From positions 44,072 through 108,071 of the forward strand of contig JAKCPI010001762.1 of assembly GCA_023213315.1 (NCBI GenBank): a stretch of DNA of 64,000 nt. Reading direction: 5' to 3'. Source of the stretch: Euborellia annulipes. Lineage: Eukaryota; Arthropoda; Insecta; Dermaptera; Anisolabididae. The notes under the pieces are model-generated. The model did no database searches. It was not told where the DNA came from and saw only the letters and a program-made list of their open reading frames with translations. Of this stretch, positions 11,601 to 25,500 are shown one piece after another (position 1 is the first letter of the stretch; every line of letters begins with the position of its first letter). A program made the translations under genes and the position numbers.

Positions 11601-14600
11601 AAACTAGAAATTTTTTTTTATTAGAGTTTAAAACATTACTTGAGGACAATGCTTTTTCAGAGGTTTCAATGTGCTGATGGTCTAAATAGAAGCGCAGAAG
11701 ACAAAACTAGTTTATGTATCTGAAATCATTTCAAAATATCGAGTCGAATTTTTATTTTTTAATCTTATTTACAAAATGGCCAACTACTGGTGCCTGGCCA
11801 ACTCCTGAGGTGTTTTCATATTAATTTTTTTGACAAGTTTATACCTATAAGAATAGCGCATCCAAGCGGACAATTCTCAAATTAATTTTGAATTTGAACA
11901 GCAACAATAAAATTATTTTAATTTCACATTCTTTACTAATTTAATGTCATTTTCGGCCACTAAGGCCATTTTGGCATATTTACAATTGATTATGTGAGTC
12001 GAGAAAATTATGGGTCTCAAGGAATTAATATTGTATCCAGTAGGGTAACGTTTTTTCAAACCTTTATTTCGGGCCCCATTATTAGACCATACAAAAAATG
12101 TTTTTAAAATACCATATATCTCTGAACCCTAAGGGCCCCGAGCCCTCTCAAAGAGAAATTTTCATTGTTTTTTTCCGTTTTTATCGGATTCCTGAGGGCC
12201 TCGGGCCCTCTCAAAGAGAAATTTCCATTAAATTTTTTTTATCTAAATTTTTTTCGTTTTTATCGGAGCTACAGATTTTTGGCCCGGCCCGGCCCGTGGG
12301 CCCCCAATGGTCCGGGGCCCCGCGGGGTCTGCGGGGGTGAACGTTACGCCACTGACTGCATCACGTGTATAAATCTGAATCTATCGGCGGGACCTGTAGG
12401 GAGCTCCTCTGGGCCACCCATCCAGAGATTGAGCTTTGGTTTATTCACTCTATTTCTCTTTTTTCTTTACTTTATACCACAAAGAACCCTTTTACAGTCT
12501 CTTGGATGTGTTTTTTAAATGATTACCGGGTTGTAATAGCTGATACCGAGTGCTTTCAGTGCAGGAATGGCGATATCTCTTCGCCAAGTGGTCGGATTGC
12601 ACGATCCCCCAAGGAAGACTTCATATTTAGGCGTTGTATCTCCTTTTGAAATAAAGCAAGTTTAATTTTTTTGATACTCATTATATTGAATTAATATTTA
12701 AATAATTACCAGACTTAATTGAAAGCTGCCGATTCCGAGTCCGTCTCTGTTTGTCGTCCCGCCCTTCTCGGTCTAATAGACGTGTCAGTTGCCCCGGCCT
12801 TGGAAATCTAAAAACAACAAATTCAAATCAAAATTAAATAAAACGATTTTTAATTGTCTTCTCCACTAGCGCTGACAAACGCATTCTATGTATGAAAAAC
12901 CTTAAACTTTTATTAAACAATTCATTTCAAATGATGAAAGGTAACATTTTGGTTATTCCATGAGACCCATCCACTCTCTATTAATAATTTCAGCTTGATG
13001 ATTTTATTTCCAGAGAATTTTAAAATAACAATTCATATTTTATAGACTTATCTCTAAATCTTGATAAAGAAACATTAAGAAACTTCATATTTATCATTTA
13101 TCTTAATATAATGTAGTTTCTTTCAGAAAAGTTGTTTATTGTTTGAAGAACTTGTAACTTAAAATTAAGTGAGCATGGCTATGCTATGTGACAAAAGATA
13201 AGATAGATTAGAGTAATATATAATAGAATATGAATATGCTAAATAAAAAAAAAAGAAAAACAGACAGTTGTATATCCATTAGATAGAGCCGGAAGGCCAT
13301 GTCAAGGTCGTGACTTCACACTTGACACCGATTCTGAAGTCGCGATGGAGGGAGGCCTAAAAGCTACTGCCTCCGCAAAAAAAAAGCAGCGACCATTGAC
13401 ACAAAAACGACACAATAACATTTTATTTAAAGATAGCCTTTTGAGAAAAATAAAATAGTTTGAGTGTGAAAGTGCGTAGTTTTTACATCTATAGAAAATT
13501 TATAGAAAAATAAATAGGTTAAATTCGATTTAGGATGATTCGCACTATCAATGGTCATTGTATTCGGTAGCGTACTTATGGAGGGCAAGACTCACTAAAA
13601 CAGAGGTTCCCAACTCAATTCAAAGCACGGACCACTTTTACACTTTAATTTTATACGCGGACCACTTTAAAAAATTCTTAAAATATTCGGAAAGTATTTT
13701 TTTGGGGTTCTGGGGGAGGGGGGTGGGGCGTATTTTTCGAAAAAATTATCACCACTCATAGAATCCAAATTAGTCGAGTTGATTTTTTTGATAAAAAAAA
13801 AATACGCTCGACCTCAAAAATCAAAAAGTTTTTCTTCAATATATCCGCAATCAAATGAGCTATCGCAATGATTGTGGACTCAAATTTTACAAAACATTTT
13901 GCTCTTTTGGATTCATCATACTAGTCAATAAACTGATCATAGGATGAGGGAAAAAATGGGCAGGGAAGGCGGGCTTGGTTACTGGTTATCAAACCATAAA
14001 TTATTATTAAATAATAATTTTTATAAATTTACAATATTTTATTTTTAATATGACACCCGCCTCGCGAACGACTTGGGACTCCTTTGGAGACCACTGCACT
14101 AAGACAAAGCTCCAAACTCCCCATCCCTTCATTCTTAAACAATTTAATCTCTTTTAACTTATGGGACTTTTTGAAAAATAATTTGACTACATTTTTATAA
14201 TAATTCAAAAATTTTCAAGTACCCCAAAACTAAAAAAATTTCTTAATCTCAACTTTCAATAAAACGGAGTTACTAGAAAAAAATATTTCCTTTTGGCCGA
14301 AAATTCTAACGAAAATTAATTCATATAACTAAAGCAGGGCCGCAGACAGGGGGTGGAGGGAGGCTATATCCCACGGGCCCGGGCCCTTTGCGCTTCAACC
14401 TTAAAATACTAATAAAAAATAATTTTCATGGTTAAAATTTCAATTAAAAAAAATCATTTTCTTGAAATTTTTTTCCTGAAGGGGCCCTTTAAGCTCAAAG
14501 CAAGTTTGATATTATTTTTTACGTCTCAGGATAGATAAAAACGCAGATATCAGAGTCTAATTTTCAAAAAATTTCAAGAATTGTGTAAAAAAATTTTGGC

Positions 14601-17600
14601 TTGAAGGCCACAATAGCCTTTTACATACTAAAAAAAAAGCTTTAAGGGAGGGGGGGTCGTATTATTAAGTAGCCCCCGGGCCCGTCAAGTCTGTCTGCGG
14701 CCCTGACCTACAGTAAAAACATAAAGGCCTATCTTTTCTCAAAACAAGAAAAATTGAAACATATATTATGAAATATAATTCTATAAAAATCTAACTACTT
14801 TAGGCTTATTTATTGAGGCTAATGAAGTCAAGTGTAAAAAAATTCTTTTGATGTCGGATCATTTGAGTGACAAATAAAGATGTTTAAGGATCATTTGAAT
14901 AATTAAAATAATAAATAGCTTTTAAATTAAGAGGTTGGTTTTTTAAAGATTTATAGATAGATCTAATCGGAATTTTTTATTTTTTTTATTTACGAAATCT
15001 TTTGAGTATTATTATAAACAATCACGATAAATAGATTAAAATGTATGGGTTTATAAATAATAGTCAAGAAAGACTTAATAAAAGTGCAATTTAGCTCATT
15101 AGAATAATAATTAAGAGGTCATACAGTTCAAACAATGAAAGTATATGTAGAGTTTATTGTAAAGTTGATTGAGTTAATTAAGAAGGAAGGAAGGTCCTTG
15201 CCTTATTTCGAAGGACACCCAATGAGTCAATGAATTAGGTGAAGGACATCTCATACAGGATGGGTTATTATGATATCGAACAGCTGTCTAGAAAAACTAA
15301 CTTCCTCATCAATAACGGAAAGAGAAAATGCCCTGCTTTTTTTCACGGTTATTGTGTGTAAATAATAATAATGTTTGATGTCCTCGAAGACCCACATCTT
15401 AAAAAAAGATCATATTCAAATGTTAGGACATTCTCACGAATAATAAATTACTTGCTTATAGGGTCAATTGATTTGTTTCTTTCGACTGTAATATTAGAGA
15501 AAGAGGAAATATCTTTGAATATTTAACTTCCAGGTTTCGAAGGATATGAATTAAGGTCATATCTCATCCGAGTTAAGAACATACTCTGATTGTCGGATAT
15601 TAAAAAAAAAAATAATAATTTGATATCTGATAGTAGAATAATTTTAAAAGGGTAAAAATATATATATTGTTTTTTAATTAATTAGATTATTTATTAATAA
15701 ATAAATTCAATGAATAAGGAATATTCACGATCGCTCGGCGAGAACCCACGCGGTTTATGAATAAACTCAAAGTGACTTTCAAAGATTGTTTTCAAAAAAT
15801 ATTGAAAAAAATTATTTTCTTTTAATACCAATGGACGTTTCGTTTTTCAGAGCCAACCATCCGAGGTTCTTTTTTTTGGAATGGGTGCATAAAGTCCGAA
15901 GACCAGTGGTCACATGCAACCAGGAAGAAAATAAAAGCAAAAGTAGAATCATAAAAGGGAACTCAACTGCGGGAACTGAGAAGATGTCTGTTGAGTTTAG
16001 AATTGAAAGTATGAAGATTGTAGGTTTTGGGGAAGATAGACGCAGGGAGCTTATTCCAATCACGGGGGGTCATGGGGACAAAGGAAGATTGGAATGACTA
16101 GGCTTGTTAGTCGTGATCTGAACAGCATAGAGATGTCTCCTCCTTGGTATTCCGAGTATATGTTGCATTGGGTGGGATAATTGATTTTAATTCGGCAGAG
16201 CATTGACCAGATTACACCTATAGAAGAGAGAGAGTGCAGAAACGCTTCTTCTATGATCTAGTGACTGTAGGGATGTGGTGAGGGTAGAATCATCGATTAG
16301 TCTAATTGCAAGCCTCTGTATGGCGTCCAAGGAGGAGAGAGCGTCTTTCGACGCCCCTCGCCAGGCATGTTGCTTAACAGCAACGATCTTGGTTGCTATT
16401 TTACTCTATTTATCAGGCCAATTTTAAATTTATTAACAATAAGTCATTTATTGCTATGGCTCCGGATTCAAGTAGTGATTAAAACAAAGTCGACTAGTAT
16501 TTTTTTTACTTTTTTTAGTCGTTTCGATAACTTAAGTCAGGACTTTCAACGATACTAATATTATTTAGATATAACTAGTTGTTTCTTGATGGCTGGATAT
16601 TATGATCCTCATCCTCATATTATTTAGATATATATTGGGGGAACTAGGTATATTTATTTATACCATTTGGAACTTAAATGATTTAAATAAATTTATCGGA
16701 CTGCCTGGGATCTGAACCCGTGCCCCTTGGCTTATTAGATTATCATTATTGACTTTTGTCAACAAGTATAATCTCTCAGCCGTCCTCAGGCTTGGTGTAG
16801 TTGGTAGCGTGCTTGCCTTCTAAACTGAGGGTCGCGGGTTCGGATTCCATGCATATCGATGATTTTGTTTAAGCCATTTGGATACCAAATGGAATTCGGG
16901 TAGTCTCTATAGCTTATTATTAGGCTAACTAAGTAAAGTTGTTTCAGGTCTTTACGGCATCTAAGGCCATTTAGATCCCGTTCCCATTGATTGGTAGCCA
17001 AACAAATTTTTGTTGGGAAGCGAACTCCTAGCACAAGAAACGAATAAAAAAAGAATTAGTTCCCTTACACAAAAATTAATTTGTTAAAGTCTTGTAATTT
17101 TTGAAATAACAAAAAAGCAGAACGAAGATTAATCACTAGCCTAGTTGTTACTAATGTTTAAAATTAGTTTAATCAATCATAAGAACAGTAGGTTAATTTA
17201 TTAAACTTAAATTAAAGAGATTTATTATAATTTTTTTTTTTTTTTCATATTTCTCACCCTCTTTCGTAGCATCGTTTCAGTTCAGTGGCGAATAAACAAA
17301 ATTCACCGAATGTTAGATGAGATGCCGAACTCCGATTGGCGCATTCTTTTGCACATTGAAGCATCTCAAAAACTGAAAATTAAGAGATTAATTAAAATTA
17401 AAATTATTATAAAATAAATATATTATCAAAAAAAGTAAAGTACAGGAAAGATTTCATTTATAAAAAAATTTGCGGCAGGAAATTTTCAAAATAGTTTTTT
17501 CGTAAGCATATGTACGCATGTAAATACTTTTCCTCAATGGCGATAAATATGAACAAAAAAATGTTGACTAAGTTTGAAACGTGTGACTCAGGTACTAAAT

Positions 17601-20600
17601 TTAGATAAACAGGTGGTCCATTATATATTTTTCTATTGCCTTCGAAAGGTATTTTTTTATTTATTTATTGCTGATTAATACCAACTTACATATGTCATTA
17701 TGATTCAAAAAATATCATAAATCATTCATCCAGTATTATATATTAACTTGGCAAGATAATTAATTTAAAAAAAAAGAATAGAATAAATATGGTAATCCGG
17801 GTGAATTTAGTATGAACTATTGTAATATTATAATGGAATTTTATTTTGAATAAGATAAAAACTTGTATTATTAGAATGAGTTAAATTAATTGGAAATTAA
17901 CAACTGTAGCTGATGGATGAATTAAGAACACTTTAGCAACAATACACATCTAAATATTGACAAATTACTTCCAATCAATTAATTGGATAAAATATCCAAC
18001 TTACTGTCTTACAGTTTGAAAAATATTTAGGAGTTTGCCAAAGTCAAAATTTTTGCAAGATATTCTCAAAAATGGGCGAAATTATAAAATATATATAAAC
18101 ACATTGTCTAGTTTGTCGAACCTAAAAAGCAAATTAGTGAATAATTTTTACTTTCTCTTACCTATATATATAAAGAGAAAGTATTGGATTCGTGTCAAAA
18201 ACTTGTCGAGATTTTGATGGAAATACACGTTTTGATGCCCTCTGGTTTAAAAAAAGTGGATATCGCAAATGGTCTGTCTGTCTGTGTGTGTTCAAAATAA
18301 ATCATGAAGAAACGAGGTTGAAATTTTATATTTAAATTAAGTAGATGCGCGAAAGTAAACTTTTCAATAAAATCCGCCAAAGAGTAGGTCTACTAAGCTT
18401 AGTACTTTACTGATGTATTTTTTCAGTTTTTCCTAATTTCTCAAAATGTGCTCAAATGTGCAGGAACATAATTTGGTTTACAAATGATCACTAAAGTTAC
18501 ACACAAATTTTGAAAAAGATCCGATAAAAAAAATCCTTTTAAATAGTTATTTTGTCTTATATGTTATTTATTTAAAAAATTTCGAGACTTATATTGAATG
18601 AGATATTAAAATCAAAAAGCCTAAATTGGACTAAAATTAACGATTTAACTAATTAAATGTGAGATTTATATTGATGGTTGACCAAACGTTGACCGAGTGG
18701 TCAGAATCGGATGGGTGGATTACACCCGAAAAGGCTGGAGATTCCGGGTTCATTTCACGGGTACCAGGGGATGTTTGGATCAATATATAATAAATCCCAC
18801 ATTTAAAATTGAAAATAATTTCTTATAAATATATAATAATACGGGAAAGTAAAATCCATACAATCAAAACAATGGTCTAGTTTTTAAATTTATAATAAAG
18901 TCCCTTAAAAGATAAAAATAATAATAAAAGATTAAATAGATTATTAGTTTAATCTTGCTTAATAATTTCTAAAGAAAAGAAAGAAGGAAGTGTAGGCTTT
19001 GAGATAATAATGAAAAGGAAGGGGGGAGAATTAGTTCATTCAGAATTAGATTCAATAGAATGTGAATAGAACAAACAATTAGCAAACAAAGAAACTTTTT
19101 ATCCATTTCTAGAGTTCACTGAACACAAATGATGACAGATGAAACAAACTATAACACGTGAAGGTGAATAAATAAAAACAATTAAATCTTCGTTTTTTTA
19201 CAATTTTTTTTTTCCTACAACCTACTCTAACTAGGGATATGTGGATTTCTCTGGCTAAATAAGTTTATTACAAGTTTGGTAAAAAAAAAAAAAAAAACTT
19301 TGATTTTGACAATAATTTCTCCCATTTAAACTATGGTTTTGGTAGTATAGCTAGTGAGCATGACCAAACCCCCTCCAACCCAGAAAAATTAAAAACAAAG
19401 TAAAATATTTTAAATTTAAATACTGTATATTAAAAAAAAATTTTGTATTTATTAAAATTTATTCATTTTGAGGGAGGGGCCAGATTTATTTTCTGAGATA
19501 CAATTTTGCTTAAATATCTAATTAAAAGACTTAAGTGAGATCTTAATTGTTAAGTAAAATTTTAATAAAATAAATTCTCTAAAAAAATATATATCTCTAA
19601 AAAAAATAATAATAACTTTTCTGAATACTGAACTTTTTTTTTATCTTTCACAAAGACCTAATTAATTCCCCAATTTCAGAAATATTTATTCTTCTAATTA
19701 ATAAAACAAACTTAGTAATATTAATAAAATATTCTTGTAAAATGATTAACATTTTATATTTGAATTTAAATTTTTATATATAAAAAAAATAACAAGTTAA
19801 TATTAATCAATTAAGTTAATTAGTGTTTCTAGGATGTATAATGATTCCAAAGAAGTAAGCCGATGACTCAAAATCAAATGAAATATATTTTATAACCAAT
19901 AAAAAAGTAAAAAAAAAAAATCTAAAAAAAATGAAAATGAGCCAGATAAAGAGATGGAGATATTTCTATATAAGGTGATATAAAGCATTCCACTTGCCTT
20001 TAAATATTAATAATTTATTAACTACTGAAAGGTAAAACGAATTATGAAAATAACACCATAATATTTTTAACTTAATGAACAAGGAGTGAATAAAATTTTG
20101 GGTTAGGAGGGTTGCGGTCGCCAGGCGCCACGCGATTTTAACAATCAACGGTTGAGTGGAAGGGGGGAAAAAAATTATTGATGAATACGAATTAGCCTAC
20201 TATTTTTTCTCTGCTCTGTGTTTATGGTTAAGTTATATTATTTTTGATTTTGAAAAATTATTAAATTCAATTTTTAGTCCTTTTCACCAATCAAAAAGTG
20301 TGTGTAACTTTTTACTTTCTCTTACCCTAATAAAAAAGAAATAAGATAAGTTTTTATTCCTGGGGTCTCTAACAACCAACCAATGACTTTCAAGCGGTTT
20401 TTTGGAAAATCAAAAAGCAAATGTAGGATTTTGGTTCGGGGGGGGGGGGGGGGGGGGTATAATTATTCGTTTAATTTATTTAATTTTTAAGTAATTATTC
20501 AATAACTTAATTAGTAAATTAATTATTTTGGTTATCTTTATTCAAAAACTTCATTAGTCAATTAATTATTTTGGTTATCTATCTTCAAAAACGAATGTAT

Positions 20601-22528
20601 TATGAAGACAAGCACCACCCGGCTACAAAACACATTGAAGAAATTTAATGCTTTCTAAATATCAGGACGATTAATTTCAAATAAAAAAAATATTCCATTC
20701 TTCCCAAAAAATAAATAAATTAAGAATCAAGATTTAGAGAGAGCCAATAATAAAGAAAACATTTATTTATATATTAATCCATTCTAATATTATGCAAATA
20801 AAGTTTCAATTCCTTATTATTATTTATTAATAAATGTTATATTAACTAGTAACTATTGTTTTTGTTATACGTTATCACAATTTAAATTTACTTGGAATTA
20901 GGAAGTAAATAAATTACACAATACCTTAAAAAATTGGAGATTATAAAACATGAAAAAAAGTATGTATGTAGACTCACATTATAATGGACCTGATAAACCT
21001 GCTTGGATTATCAAAATTACTCGGGAAATATTGAATTTCTTAATCGAATAAGATGAAAAAGAAGTACGCTATATAAAAAAAGTTAACATATTATTTTATG
21101 TATATTTAGATTAAAAAACTCATGTTAAAAAGTAGTACTTTTTTTTTAATATTACTTCATGCAGTAGAGATAGGAACCTGAAACGCCAATTTCAAGGTTC
21201 ATTGCATTTCGTGTGTACGATTCAAGTAAATAGATATTTCATGATTAAAAAGCCATTAAAAAGATTATAAATAACGGAACTTAGATTTTATGCTATAAAG
21301 ATGAGAATTTTAATAAAATTTATGGAAATCACCTTTACGCATTTTAAGAAAACAAAGAAATAATAAGAGGCGAAATGTTCACTTAACATATCTTTTTTAA
21401 AACTATTTAAATGTAAAAATTAAATTAATTCGGAGTTGGCTGGCTTATTAGGGTATTAATTGAATAATTATTTTCTATCATTTATTTAGTTTTTAATATT
21501 TCCCTCATTAAATAAAAAAATCTCTCAAAGCCGTCAGTCCAACGAGTTATTAGACCACTAATTGGACGTTTAGTTGTTAGTTTAAAGAGGGAAAACTGAG
21601 ATCATCGATTGTAATGGGTAAAGGAAAAGAAAACGAACTAAGTATAAATTTTACGTCGTGGAATTTGTAAATATATCCGCCCCCTGAATGAGTTGAAATT
21701 TTGAAAATTAATAGGTCTTGATCTAGGGCTCGTCCAGGCTACCTTTACCACCCTTAAAGTAGGTTGAATAAATGAATTATGGGACTAAGAAGAACTCATT
21801 TATTATTTATTTATAATTTATATTCCGAAATTCTATCTTAAATAGTGTGTATAAAAAATTTATTAAATATACCGAATTATTAATAAAAAAATAGACATTG
21901 GCCAATACAAAATTCACCTCAGTTACATTTATTAATTGCAAATATTTCGATATTAATATAATAATATCATCATCAGTGCATTCTAAAAATATAGTAAAAT
22001 ATTACAAAAGAAAATAGTTGTTGAAAAAAAAAATCTGGTGTGACTGGCGCACAGCACACAACTTTCTCTTACCTTCGGTAATCGAAAGTTGTGCACTGTG
22101 CTTGTCACACCAGATTTTTTGTGTCGACATGTATTTAGTTTCCGACAGTATGGTACATTCGATTTTCAAGATGTAAAATTTATAAGTATGGCAAAATGTT
22201 TATATTTTGTTACTATGGCAACCATTTCTCCTATCTTTTCTATGGAGAACAAGAGTAAAGTGGTCTTCAGAAGATTTCAATCACAAAATGAGAATATACA
22301 TTTTAAAGAGCAACTAAAAAATAGTTGATATATGAATTTTAAAAAAATCGTTGGAGCAAATTTTGAGAAAATCGAAAAAAACTGAAAAAGTGCATCAGTA
22401 AAGTACTAGTACTTTTTGGTCGATTTTGTTCAAAAGCTTCGTGTCACGTCCCATGGGGGTGTCTAACTTAAATATAAAATTTCAACCTCCTAGCTCTTTT
22501 CGTTCTTGAGATATTTTGTTCACAGACA

Positions 22529-22568
<40 letters not shown>

Positions 22569-25500
22569 GACAGACCATGTCGCAAAAACCACTTTTTTGG
22601 ATTCAGGGGACCTCAAAACGTGAAGATCCATCAAAATCTCGACATCGAATTTTTGACATGAATCCAATACTTTCTCTCTATATATATATTACATATATAC
22701 ATAGGTAAGAAAGTAAAAAAAAAATTCATACTTCACTCACAAAATGTCCAGGTTTTTTTTTTTTTTGTTCAACAACTATTTTTTTTTTTGTAATATTTTA
22801 CTATATTTTTAGAATGCACTGATGATGATATTATTGATATTATATTAATATCGAAATATTTGCAATTAATAAATGTAATTGAGGTGAATTTTGTATTGGC
22901 CAATGTCTGTTTTTTTTATTAATAATCTAATTACGAAGCCAATTTAGAGAATTTTTTACTTAAATATACCGAATATTGCCCTTGACTTTAGAATAGAGGA
23001 AGAAGTTCGCTTCTGGTGTTGAATGTCAGAAATTGACTTCCCGATCTGAGCAACAAAAATTTGTCCAAATTATATTGATTATCAATGGGTCTAAATGGCC
23101 TAAGTTGTCGAAAAAGAAAATAATATATTGTACAGTGAACGCCACAATTAAGTCCCACCTGGTACATAGAGCCTTAAGTATATGGTATTTAGTCAAATAA
23201 TTTTAAATTTGAAAAGGAAAATAAAATCATCTGTACCAGATTTTATTTCGCCTTTTCGGTCATTAAAATTATTTCACTATATACCATATACTTAAGATTC
23301 TAGGTACCAGATGGGGACTTAATTGTGCCACTCACTGTACCCAGTGATACCTTTAAAGAGTGTTAACTTTCCTGAATTTACAAAAAAAATTTTAATATTA
23401 ATACATTAATTAATAAAATTCAATAAATAATTTGAAAATTAAATCTATTCGATTTTGGTTTGTAAAAATAATCAAATATTTTGATTATAAAAAAAAAAAT
23501 AATAATTTTTAAAAATTCCTATTTGACTTAAATTTAAAGTCAATTATAATTGAACCCGTTTAAAAAAAAAAAAAAAAAAAAATTAATAAATCGAGTAATT
23601 ACCAAATTTGTTTTCGAAGAAATGAGGATCTGCTAATTGAAGTTGAGCCATTTCGTCGATATGTTCACTTAAAGGGAGGGGTTACACCGTCTCAAAGGAT
23701 CACCGATTCTGCATGATAAAGGAGCCCGCCACGTGCGTGCAGCTGGCCAGTCAGACTGGAACTAAAAGCTCTGACTCAAGTTAGACTCGAAAATGACGTC
23801 CAAGGCTTGTTTGCCTCATTGGCTCATTAAAAATTGCCTACCTTGATCCTCAGGGGGGGGGGGGTTTCCTATTAATTAAATACCAGTGCAATTACTCTAC
23901 CGTAAAGGTGCTTGAGCACGTTTTTAATGTAATTGTAGATAGATGTTATTGGAAAATTACACAGAGAGAAGGCAATTCTTAATTATATATAGGCCTCATT
24001 TTTCAGTGCAATCATCTCATGGTTTGTCCGTCATAACTCAGAACAAATCCTTTTCTTTTCGTTTATAACTCAATCCACATAGGTAAGATATTTCTGATCC
24101 AGGGACGAGAATAATCATAGGTCTCTGAAATCTAGTTGGAGCAAACAAAAAAATTCAAGTCTTAGAAACCAAATTGATTGACATTTCGGCTCTTTGTTTA
24201 GGCCATCCTCAGATCCCTGTGACGAGAATAAAATTACGTCGTTGCCCTCTTGAGCCCTTTATTAATGCGAATATGTGTCGCTGATAGTGGAATTTTATCT
24301 ATTCTCGTCTAGTTGGCCTAGAAAAGGAGACTGGTACGACTAATAATAAAATAGATTTGTGAGTTAAAGCTTTCATAGTAAATAGAAGATTTGGCTTCTA
24401 AGTCTTGAGGTTTTTTGACTCGTCTTAATCATAGGTCCAGGGCCGCCGAGAGCCTTGATGGGCCAGGGGGCTATAACTAATATTTCCTAGTTAAAATTAA
24501 TTTTGGCTAAATGAAATATTTCTTAAGAATTTTTAGGATAAATTATTTCGATATTCAAAAGTAATATTAATAGATACATTTGCAATCATATACCAAAAAT
24601 GAAGAACATTAAATAAAAAAAAATCTGCTCAAGAATAAACGATAATTGGACCCTGTTATGCAATGGTGTGTCAAAGACCAAAAAAATTCAGAATTGAGTT
24701 AAGCACGGAATATTGTTTCAAATGCTATAATTAATAGTATTTTTTATGAAATATGTCCTAAAAAAATTTATATTTAATGATACTTGCACAATTGACAACA
24801 AAAATATATATAATCCAATGAAAACAAAAAACTTAAATGTTAATTTTCTCAAAACTCGATGTTTGGTCTTTGACACACCATTACATAACAGGGTTCAATT
24901 ATTTGCAATTTAAAATAGGGGGGGGGTTCTAATTGAATTTAATGTTTTTTTAGACCCCTGTCTTTGAAAATTATTAAATAAATTATTTTAAGTTATTTTT
25001 TACTTTCTCTTACCTATGTATATATGTAATATATATATAGAAAGTATTAGATTGATATCAAAAATTAGATATCGAGATTTTGATGGATATACACGTTTTG
25101 AGATACACTTAATCCTAAAAAGTAGTTTTCGCAACATCGTCTGTCTGTGTTCAATTTTAAGCATGAAGGAATTGAGCTAGGAGGTTGAAATTTTATATTT
25201 AGGTTAAGCAACCCCCTGGCACGTGACACGAAGCTTTTGAACAAAATCGGCCAAAGAGTACTAGAACTTTACTAATGTACTTTTTCAGTTATTTTCGATT
25301 TTCTCAAAATTCACTCCAAAGATTTTGATTAAAATTCATAAATAGAGACCGGACAAAAAAGCATAAAAAAATGGAAAAAAGTGCTTAAAAAAGCATAAAA
25401 ATTTTGAATAATAAGTTGTTAAATAAGCATAAAAGTTAAAAAAAAAGCATCTAATAAGCAATTTTTACTCATACCAATGGCGTATACAAATTTTTTTTTA

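Larger units (their letters stand above)
21893..22915. repeat. Hammerhead-bearing foldback split by repeat X
   Basis: The outer arms (agacattggccaatacaaaa and its complement) are almost identical for about 130 bp, and a full repeat X copy sits between them. X therefore inserted in or near the middle of an older palindrome. Confidence 0.7.

Noticed and set aside
12098..12649. Three overlapping plus-strand frames of 80 to 117 codons
   Set aside because: They lie in a hAT MITE and opposite a true minus-strand exon.
16786..16860. tRNA-like sequence
   Set aside because: It has A- and B-box-like parts but no acceptor stem pairing, and is followed by a SINE body.
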